From: Candidatus Obscuribacter sp. | GTDB lineage: Bacteria; Cyanobacteriota; Vampirovibrionia; Obscuribacterales; Obscuribacteraceae | Assembly: GCA_021772095.1 (NCBI GenBank) | Contig: JADYXR010000075.1 | Coordinates: 35,668-99,667 of the forward strand | Direction: 5' to 3' | DNA: 64,000 bases | Shown: in pieces, positions 57,324-64,000 of the stretch | Layout: every line of letters starts with the position of its first letter | How positions within the stretch are numbered: position 1 is the stretch's first letter | Notes under the pieces: generated by a model | Databases searched by the model: none | Seen by the model: the letters and a program-made list of their open reading frames with translations, nothing else | Told to the model about the DNA's origin: nothing | Made by a program: the position numbers and the translations under genes

Positions 57324-57535
57324 GCTGGCGTTGTTGACGCTGGCGTTATTTGGCGCTGGCGTTATTTGGCGCTGGCTTTGCTGACGCTGACGTTGCTGAC
57401 GCTGGCGTTATTGACGCTGGCTTTGCTGACGCTGACGTTGCTGACGCTGGCGTTATTGACGCTGGCGTTGCTGACGCTGGCGTTGCTGACGCTGGCGTTG
57501 CTGACGCTGGCGTTGCTGACGCTGGCGTTGCTGAC
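57324..57535. repeat. 14-copy 15-bp tandem array
   Basis: Units of GCTGGCGTTGCTGAC and variants (GTTATTGAC, CTTTGCTGAC) repeat 14 times; two units are 16 bases long. Copies 4-6 and 7-9 repeat as a 45-bp block, and copies 10-14 are identical. The array lies just after the VirB6-like stop codon. Confidence 0.9.
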
Positions 57536-57556
57536 GCTACCGCTTTTGGCTCCTGG

Positions 57557-60500
57557 TTATTCGTCTAGGTTTTGGCCGTATTGCTCGAGGCGGCGTCTGA
57601 TTGCGTCTACTTCGGCCTGGTTATTGGCTTCTCTAGCGCGTCGGGCTTGCTCTCGCAGGTTGGCGATTTGCTGTTTGTTGGCGGCATCTTCCTGGGCTTT
57701 GCGAGCCCGGCCGGTGTTACCTTGCCAGCTTTGTGGCGCCAGGCTGCGATTTTGTGGACCGCCTCCTGGGATGATTGCCGGTGCATTTGGTGTGGCGCCG
57801 GCGGTGGCATCAGCGATTTTTGGTCCGGCTGGCGCGTCGGCGCGTTTGCCGTCGAACCATCCGCCGGTAGGTTCAGCAGAACGTGCGTCTGCAGTCGGCG
57901 TACCTTGTGGACCATGCGACAGCGAGTCAGGTGGTTGTGGTCTGGCCACTCCATCCGTTCCGGCCATGCCTGGCTGATGCGGCTGTTGTTCCATTGCCGC
58001 GCGGTTGGCGGCTGGATCGTTGATCGGACGATTAGCATCCGGGTTGCTGAAGTTGTCTCCATAGCGCGCCGGCATGTGCTCTTGATGTTGTCCGCCGCCG
58101 GTGTGGCGCTCATGAGTCTGGGCCGGCAGGTCAGGTCTGGTTTGTGGCGCACTGTTGACATCAAACTGCGGCGCGCCTCTGTCACCACTTGCGGTGCGAG
58201 TCGAGACCGAACCATCGTAGCCGCCGGCACCACCTCCGGTGCGATGAGTCGAGCCGTCGTAGGCTCCGCCGGCGGTGGAACCACCGCCTTCGGTGCGCTG
58301 GACGACTGCGGCGTCATAGCCGGAAATTGCCCCTCTGTCCATTTGATAGTGTTGCGGCGTGATGCCGTGAACAGGATCAGACGGACGCAGGTTTTGAACT
58401 ATGGCACCACCGGTGGAGCCATAATCACGAGTGCCTTCACCGTAACCAGCTTGATGCGGATTGGCATGCGATGCGGCAGTCATGATGGCTGACGCGGAGT
58501 GGTTGCCTTCCTGGACCAGGCGCGAGAGTTGCGGATTGGTTTCCATCGTCGCTCGCACTGCTTCCTGCGCGCCAGGTGAGCTGTTAGCGGCCATGTTGAT
58601 GGCGCTCTGGTTTTGCCCTTGTCCGGCGGCACTGATTGCCGTTGCCAGTGGATTGTTGCCTCCCACCGCTTCTCTGGCCAGGTTGCCGAAGTAAGAGGAG
58701 GTGGCGTGACCACTGTCGACCGTTCGATGCAATCCGGCACTGGATGCCGCGACCACAGCCGACAGATCTTGAGTGGAACCGGATAGTGCGTTGCCGAGGA
58801 CTTGAGGTGAGACCTGCATGTCGCGCGACAACTGTTGCATCGCCACACGTTGATCGGAGCCCTGTCCATACATGGCACGTTCAACCAGATCGTGGTTGGG
58901 GTGCATGTTGACCAGGTCTCGAGCAGTCGTGGACGCTGCCACGGCTGGATAGGCGGCATCACCGAGGGTGGCACCGACAGCGCGCAACGAACTCTCGTTA
59001 CCGGCCGCCGATCCTAATATTTGCGGATCAGATGCGACCGATCTGGCCAGGTGCGCCTGAGCAACATCGTTGCCGGACATCGCCTGACTGAGGACGTTTT
59101 GCGGCACGCTCTGAGCGACGTGCATGGACAGTTGTCCTGATTGCGTTTGGGCGGCGGCTTGAACCGCCTCCGGTCCTTGCGCAATCATGTTGCGACCGGC
59201 TGCACCGAGCAGAGTGACCGCGTCTCCGGAGTCACCGCGCATGAGCGCACCTTGCACTACATCCGGTGCGACACCGAACGCGGTGGCAGCTCGATTGAGT
59301 TCGGAAGCGTCACCGGATCTGACACCAGTGACGACCGCTTGCGGATCGATACCGGCATCACGCAGTGTAGTCTGCGCGGTGACCGAGGCGTTGTGCAACG
59401 CTGATGTCGGATTGGCGACTGTGTATTCGCCGGCCGCTTCTCTGGCACTGTGAGTGACACTGGAGCTGGCTTGCAAGACGGAGGCGGAATCGCTAGAACC
59501 AAGCGATCGAACTTCCGAACTCGACTGCACCGCAGCTGCCGACGCTAATGCGTGGGACTGGCTGCCTTGCGCCGCGAGTGACAGAGTTTGCGTGTCTTGT
59601 CCGCCATGAGTAGCGGCTGAGTAGGTGGCATGCGCCGCCATCATCAAACTGCCACCTTGTTGGTAGCCCTCTGTCAGGCGTTGTTGGCCCTGAGTGAGCT
59701 GCACATTAGCGCCGCCGGTGCTGCCGGCATCGGCAATTTGACCGGCTCTTGCCATGATGGTGCCGGACTCGAGACTGCCACCACCGAGCGCTTCGTTGAG
59801 CACTCTCGGGCTGACTCCAAGTTCTGACGACATCTGTTGAACGTACGCCTCACGTTGTTGAGGCGAGCCGCTCAAGGCTTGATCGACCACTCTGGAATCG
59901 CCACCACTCATTTGAGTGAGAACGGCCTGGGCGTTGTGCGAAGCGGCTGCCATCACTGTGGCACTTTGTCCCGTTGCGCTTTCCACCGCCATTCTGGCGT
60001 GATCCGATCCGGAGTAGGCTTGTTGCAGCATGGTCGGATTGGAACCGATTGCTTGCTGAATTTCACGCTGCGCGACTTGATCGCCGCCCATGGCGCGCTC
60101 GAATGTTCCTGGTGCCGTGCTGCTCTGAATTGCGCCTGCGGCCAGTATCGAGACGTCGTTGTTTGCTCGGGCTTGATACTGAATGTCTTCAGGGCTCTTG
60201 CCTTGAGCGAGTTGATTTTGAATCTCCATATTTCCGCGTGCCACCATTGTTGTGGCAGCGTCACCGGTGTCACCATAATAGGCGCTCTGAATCTTATCAA
60301 AGCTGGTTCCACCCATCTGCTGGGAGATCTGTTGTTGAGCTGCCGCATCCCCGCCCAGTGCCTGGCGGAATTGCTCAGGTGAAACCTGCGCTTGCGACAT
60401 TTCTTGCCCGACCATCTTCGAGGCGGACATAGCGGCCACTACGTGCTCGCTGTTTTGGCTCAAGAGTTGACCGGCTGCATCAGGGCTGTTGTAGAGAGCC

Positions 60501-63418
60501 GCTTGTTGCACCAGGTCCGCTCTTTGCTCCATCGATTCTCTGGATAGAGGAATCGCAGCAATGTTGAGAGCCTCGGCCGCTGCCATGTTGCCTGTTTGGG
60601 CAGCCTGGCTCAGAGCCTGCATCGGAGCGCTGTCGCCACGACCGGCGTGTTCGACGGCATTGCGTCCAGCCGCTTCCATCGTGATGGCAGCAGCACCCGG
60701 ATCGCCACCGCGAGCGAGATCTAGTGTGAGAGGAGAAACACCGAGTTTGTCCTGAATCGCACCGGCTGCTCCACCATCGCCTTGCAGAGCGCGGTTGAGA
60801 GTGTCGTCACCGACACCGGTCGCCTTCATTAGATCTTGAGTATAAGACCGAGCCATCTCCGCTTGCGGATGTCCGGCTACATCGCGATCGATGCCGTTAG
60901 CGAGAATGTCTCGCTGCGAGCCCGATGCGTGCATTTGATCGAGTGCCAGATCTTTGGCGAGCGGATTGCGGTCGGAGGCCATCGACAGGCCGGCGATGTC
61001 GCCGCCCATGCCCATGAGGCCTTCCGGTCCGGAAGCCAGCATCGCGGCTGCCGACATCGCTCGGCTGTCCATTCCGGCAAGCGGACCGTCACCACCGAAG
61101 AGGGCATTGCCCGCTTGATTCATCGCCGCTTGCGAAATATCGCCTGCCATTGGTGGCATGCCAAGTTGATTGGTCAAAGCACCGCCGGCTTCGCCCAGAT
61201 TATTGATTAGAGAGTTGTCTCCCATGTTGCGATTGGCGCTCAAATCGCCCATGTTGGCGTCGCCACCGACATTGGTGTTGCTGACGGATTTCGACATTGA
61301 GTACGAAGCGCTCGATGTTGGCGGGGCACCCATGCCACCGCCGGCACCACCACCCAGTCCTGCCAGTGCGCCGCCGATTGCTGCCGATGCAGAACCAGTC
61401 GCGTCGTCTTTGCCACCACCGGCGCCACCGCCTGTTGGAGGTCCACCGTCTTTCGGTCCGCCCGGACCACCGGCATCAATGCCGCCGGCTCCCGGCCCGG
61501 CACCACCCGGTCCTCCGCCTGGACTGCCTTCCGGTCCGCCGGCGCCACCGCCTTTGGAGCCACCAAGACCGCCGCCGCCACCAGCCGACGTTGCCATCGG
61601 TGAAGGAGAGACGGTGAGGCTTTGACTGAGTCCGGCCTTACCTACTGGAGATCCGCCGCCCGAGCTGCCGATGGCACCCGTGGCACCACTGGAACTGGAA
61701 AGTGACGGAGCTGATGGACCGGAACCGCCGCCGCTGCGTGCGCCACCACCGGTAGAACCACCGGTCGCGCCACCACCGCCGCCGCCGCGATCGCTGCCGC
61801 CGCCCTTGCCGCCCATTGCCGACGACAACTGACCCATAGCTTCCTTAGCCATGGTTTCAGCACCAGAAGCAGCGCTGGAAACCAGACTGACGAAGTCGAA
61901 CGCCGATTTGACCGACTGCACGCAGAGGAAGACCAATGCGCAGCAGTAGACCGTGCCGGTGTCGCCGACGCCCTTGAATGCAGCCAGCAAGAAGATAGAT
62001 GTGTTCCAGAACAAAGCCCAGAAACATAAGATGATTACGCCCTCGACCCAGGCACCGAACGCCTGTCGCAGTCGGGGAACCGGCCACACCCAGAGAGCAG
62101 CCGAGATCGGTCCCATGCACCACAGGTAGTATAAGAACACCATCTGGAATGCGCAGTAAATGTTCCACGTCAAACCAAGCCCAGCTAACGTCTGGTTGAA
62201 CAGAAGTCGGTTGATCATCATGGACGCGTTAACGTCTTCGTCGGGCAGCCGCGATTCATCCACCGGAATACAAGGATCGTGAAGTCTGGTTGCCAGAGTG
62301 TGTGATTCCATCGAGGACCAAACGTCATGATTGACGATTGCTGCCGGAATTGGAGGCTCGATGGCGTTGCGGTTTGAACTTGGTGTGTTGATTGGCAACG
62401 CGCGCGTGATCGCGCATTTGGCGTCCTGATACATGTCGCTGCCGAACATCCGATGATACTCGTCGGCTATCGTAAACGTCAGCGAATTGGACACGTCGAT
62501 GCCATAGTTTATAACCAGGAAAGAGCCTGGAATCAGGAAGATGGCGATAACCGATCGCATCAATCCTTCGAAGGGACTGACGTCACCGAGGATGCCGGAG
62601 CCCTGAGCGACAATTGCTCGAACCTGAGCCAGAGCCGCTCCTGGAAGGAGAAGCAGGACTGCCATCGGGATGAAAAGTTCATAACGAATTCTTTGCCAGA
62701 CGTTTCCTGCTTCGGCGGTGAAGTTGCCGAGCGGCTGCCTGACGTAATCGATCGCGTTGACGCATTGGTTGACGCCCATGTTGGCGGCCGAGTTACCGGC
62801 TGAGTTTGCCATGGTGCCTGCCATTGCAGTCGACATCCACATTACCTTTTCAGGGTCGAACAATTGCTCGAGAAAACGGTTGTGGTTGTAGCGTTCAATC
62901 ACCTGGAACTGAGTATCGGAAACCGGATATCCAAAGGTTTGGAACAAGTTTTCTTGAATCGCTTCGTCTCTGAAGGTCGGAACCGCCGACACTGCAGTCG
63001 GGATCGTCACCGGCCAGGAATAGACCATACCGGACTTGGAGTGGATAACCACGCCGGGTCCCATCGAGCGCTGGTCTTCGACGACGTCGTGACCACCTTG
63101 AGGGTTGTGCTGAGTTCTGACTCCGTGTTGAGCCGCCGCTGGAAAACGCAAAAAGTAGTTGTGGCGCGTATCCCAGTGGGTGAGCGGGTTAGAGTCAGGT
63201 CCGGATGCGAATGCCGCCGGCAGTGCGCTCAGCAAATAAACGCCAAACATCAGATAGGCAGCCAGAACACTCCTATTCAACCAGCGCTTGAAACGCGCTT
63301 GCGTTTTTCCTGGAAGTCCGGTGTTGGTTGTCGGCGTTTTCATTGTGGTCGTGTCCTTAGCGGAGTTGTTGTTCGAGTGGATCATGGTGGCAGTTTGGTT
63401 TTTGATTATGTTTTTCAT
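57557..63418 (-). CDS. Giant VirB6/TrbL-like protein with repeat-built tail
   Basis: This is a 1953-residue protein. Residues 50-70 are a TM or signal helix; about 250-515 hold five further TM helices in the pattern of VirB6/TrbL channel proteins (for example the IYCAFQMVFLYYLWCMGPISAA stretch). A Gly/Ser/Pro-rich linker covers about 540-710. Residues about 865-1640 contain roughly seven degenerate units of 60-90 residues, core AL.GD..AQ..I...LGVSP..L..AL.G...A. A Gln/His/Gly-rich section and a charged terminal helix (about 1900-1950) follow. TrbL proteins are usually 300-500 residues, so the tail is exceptional. The ATG has a GGGGGG motif upstream. First major gene of the minus-strand T4SS cluster. 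Confidence 0.75.
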   Translation of the reverse strand: MKNIIKNQTATMIHSNNNSAKDTTTMKTPTTNTGLPGKTQARFKRWLNRSVLAAYLMFGVYLLSALPAAFASGPDSNPLTHWDTRHNYFLRFPAAAQHGVRTQHNPQGGHDVVEDQRSMGPGVVIHSKSGMVYSWPVTIPTAVSAVPTFRDEAIQENLFQTFGYPVSDTQFQVIERYNHNRFLEQLFDPEKVMWMSTAMAGTMANSAGNSAANMGVNQCVNAIDYVRQPLGNFTAEAGNVWQRIRYELFIPMAVLLLLPGAALAQVRAIVAQGSGILGDVSPFEGLMRSVIAIFLIPGSFLVINYGIDVSNSLTFTIADEYHRMFGSDMYQDAKCAITRALPINTPSSNRNAIEPPIPAAIVNHDVWSSMESHTLATRLHDPCIPVDESRLPDEDVNASMMINRLLFNQTLAGLGLTWNIYCAFQMVFLYYLWCMGPISAALWVWPVPRLRQAFGAWVEGVIILCFWALFWNTSIFLLAAFKGVGDTGTVYCCALVFLCVQSVKSAFDFVSLVSSAASGAETMAKEAMGQLSSAMGGKGGGSDRGGGGGGATGGSTGGGARSGGGSGPSAPSLSSSSGATGAIGSSGGGSPVGKAGLSQSLTVSPSPMATSAGGGGGLGGSKGGGAGGPEGSPGGGPGGAGPGAGGIDAGGPGGPKDGGPPTGGGAGGGKDDATGSASAAIGGALAGLGGGAGGGMGAPPTSSASYSMSKSVSNTNVGGDANMGDLSANRNMGDNSLINNLGEAGGALTNQLGMPPMAGDISQAAMNQAGNALFGGDGPLAGMDSRAMSAAAMLASGPEGLMGMGGDIAGLSMASDRNPLAKDLALDQMHASGSQRDILANGIDRDVAGHPQAEMARSYTQDLMKATGVGDDTLNRALQGDGGAAGAIQDKLGVSPLTLDLARGGDPGAAAITMEAAGRNAVEHAGRGDSAPMQALSQAAQTGNMAAAEALNIAAIPLSRESMEQRADLVQQAALYNSPDAAGQLLSQNSEHVVAAMSASKMVGQEMSQAQVSPEQFRQALGGDAAAQQQISQQMGGTSFDKIQSAYYGDTGDAATTMVARGNMEIQNQLAQGKSPEDIQYQARANNDVSILAAGAIQSSTAPGTFERAMGGDQVAQREIQQAIGSNPTMLQQAYSGSDHARMAVESATGQSATVMAAASHNAQAVLTQMSGGDSRVVDQALSGSPQQREAYVQQMSSELGVSPRVLNEALGGGSLESGTIMARAGQIADAGSTGGANVQLTQGQQRLTEGYQQGGSLMMAAHATYSAATHGGQDTQTLSLAAQGSQSHALASAAAVQSSSEVRSLGSSDSASVLQASSSVTHSAREAAGEYTVANPTSALHNASVTAQTTLRDAGIDPQAVVTGVRSGDASELNRAATAFGVAPDVVQGALMRGDSGDAVTLLGAAGRNMIAQGPEAVQAAAQTQSGQLSMHVAQSVPQNVLSQAMSGNDVAQAHLARSVASDPQILGSAAGNESSLRAVGATLGDAAYPAVAASTTARDLVNMHPNHDLVERAMYGQGSDQRVAMQQLSRDMQVSPQVLGNALSGSTQDLSAVVAASSAGLHRTVDSGHATSSYFGNLAREAVGGNNPLATAISAAGQGQNQSAINMAANSSPGAQEAVRATMETNPQLSRLVQEGNHSASAIMTAASHANPHQAGYGEGTRDYGSTGGAIVQNLRPSDPVHGITPQHYQMDRGAISGYDAAVVQRTEGGGSTAGGAYDGSTHRTGGGAGGYDGSVSTRTASGDRGAPQFDVNSAPQTRPDLPAQTHERHTGGGQHQEHMPARYGDNFSNPDANRPINDPAANRAAMEQQPHQPGMAGTDGVARPQPPDSLSHGPQGTPTADARSAEPTGGWFDGKRADAPAGPKIADATAGATPNAPAIIPGGGPQNRSLAPQSWQGNTGRARKAQEDAANKQQIANLREQARRAREANNQAEVDAIRRRLEQYGQNLDE

Positions 63419-63430
63419 TTTTCTGCCCCC

Positions 63431-63703
63431 CTATTCGTCATCGCCGCTGGAAGGAGGTGGTGGCGGTGGTGGTGGCGGCGCTTGCGGGGTTTGCCCGCCG
63501 CCGTCATTGCCTCCGCCGGATAGATCGACTGACACATTGAGTGCTCCGCCTCCGGAACCACCCGAGTCGCGGGCAGCTCCGCCCGCATCGCCAGCCGCTG
63601 AAGCTATTTGTTGTGCATCGGCGCCGCCGTTGTACCTGGCGCATTCAGAGCCTGGTGCCAATCCAACTGGAGCTGAACCTGATGGCATGGCTTCAGCCGG
63701 CAA
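63431..63703 (-). CDS. Gly/Pro-rich fragment before the VirB6-like gene
   Basis: This is a 90-residue reading frame ending 12 bases before the VirB6-like ATG, closing with nine prolines and SSGDDE, preceded by Gly/Ser/Ala-rich sequence. It looks like the C-terminal tail of a larger secreted or pilin-like T4SS protein. Its first residues lie in the high-GC DNA of the window edge, so the N-terminus may have been lost at a junction near 63.68 kb. No homology recognised. Confidence 0.35.
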   Translation of the reverse strand: MPAEAMPSGSAPVGLAPGSECARYNGGADAQQIASAAGDAGGAARDSGGSGGGALNVSVDLSGGGNDGGGQTPQAPPPPPPPPPSSGDDE

Positions 63704-64000
63704 GCCGGTTCCCGCGAACGTCCTCGCGGACTACCCAGACCTCGCGGCGAAGCAAGGGCCCACACCATCCGCTCCCACCGACGCGGCACCCGCGAAGCCG
63801 TTGGTCGCCAAGAAGGGCATGACGGCCAAAGTCAAGGCGACTGTCCCGGCGAATGATAGTAAGGCACCCGAGGTGGCGAAGGGGACAAGCCCGCCGGCGG
63901 TGGCAGTACCGAAGGGACTCGACACGGCCGGGCCAATACGGACATTGGAACAAACCGCCATCGCCCGCCGGCACGCCGAGAGCCCCCGCGAATCGAAGAA
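63687..64000 (+). CDS. Partial high-GC reading frame (VLADYPDLA motif)
   Basis: A reading frame open from ATG 63687 to the window end (104 codons) has almost only G or C in third positions. It includes GKPVPANVLADYPDLAAK, a motif I remember from large proteins of high-GC phages, plasmids and planctomycete genomes. Base composition and codon use differ sharply from every other gene in the window. It is truncated by the window edge; function unknown. It may be a real insert or foreign sequence joined in assembly. Confidence 0.4.
   Translation, partial: MASAGKPVPANVLADYPDLAAKQGPTPSAPTDAAPAKPLVAKKGMTAKVKATVPANDSKAPEVAKGTSPPAVAVPKGLDTAGPIRTLEQTAIARRHAESPRESK

Noticed and set aside
57324..57535. 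CRISPR array after the VirB6-like gene
   Set aside because: The 15-bp units are contiguous and have no spacers.
57315..58492. Plus-strand frames over the 15-bp array and the VirB6-like 3' end (LTLALLTL repeats)
   Set aside because: The hydrophobic repeats are only the translation of the tandem array, and the remainder is antisense to the VirB6-like gene.

Overview
The window is about 64 kb of bacterial chromosome with roughly 50 % GC, densely packed with genes on both strands. I see no rRNA, tRNA, CRISPR array or insertion sequence. Gene content suggests a large-genome, non-photosynthetic relative of Cyanobacteria (Melainabacteria/Vampirovibrionia, perhaps Obscuribacterales). The pointers are SpoIID and VanW proteins without other sporulation genes, Ser/Thr kinases with leucine-rich-repeat tails, many TPR proteins, retropepsin-like proteases and a VirB4/PrgI-type secretion cluster. 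This lineage call is inference from gene content and was not tested by any search.

Left part (1-26 kb). A kinase, a cysteine hydrolase and a von Willebrand A protein come first and resemble the kinase/vWA modules found in tellurite-type stress islands. A cell-wall pair (SpoIID-like and a small penicillin-binding transpeptidase) reads on the minus strand. A plus-strand operon then encodes a secreted AMMECR1-domain protein, an alpha-2-macroglobulin broken by a one-base frameshift, and a VanW protein. Several unknown membrane or secreted proteins follow, then a duplicated-module CPBP (CAAX-type) protease. An aromatic acyl-CoA cluster closes this part: a PaaK-type ligase, a hot-dog thioesterase and three crotonases, one carrying a C-terminal zinc ribbon.

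Middle part (26-51 kb). Here are two tandem paralogous Ser/Thr kinases with transmembrane helix and LRR ectodomain, a protein made of MshEN-like repeats, and membrane and TPR proteins. A thiolase-ligA pair is coupled by TAATG. Next come an RDD membrane protein, an SDR-like protein, a TPR membrane protein and two tandem TPR/retropepsin proteases. The riboflavin cluster reads ribE-ribBA-ribH on the minus strand. A LysM protein with PVYRE repeats and a DUF4388 protein with a degenerate GGDEF domain end this section.

Right part (51-64 kb). A minus-strand type IV secretion/conjugation cluster runs from a 1953-residue VirB6/TrbL-like protein with a long repeat-built tail, through a DUF2225 protein, a PrgI/VirB3-like protein and a VirB4/TraC-like ATPase, to three small proteins, two of them membrane-anchored. 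No relaxase or coupling protein is in the window. The last ~310 bases are clearly richer in GC and hold a plus-strand reading frame with high-GC codon usage, so the right edge may be a junction, either a real insertion border or an assembly chimera.

Two features recur across the window: short degenerate tandem repeats just after or across stop codons (near 3.05, 17.1/17.65, 45.3 and 57.4 kb), and start-stop overlaps linking paralogues or partners.
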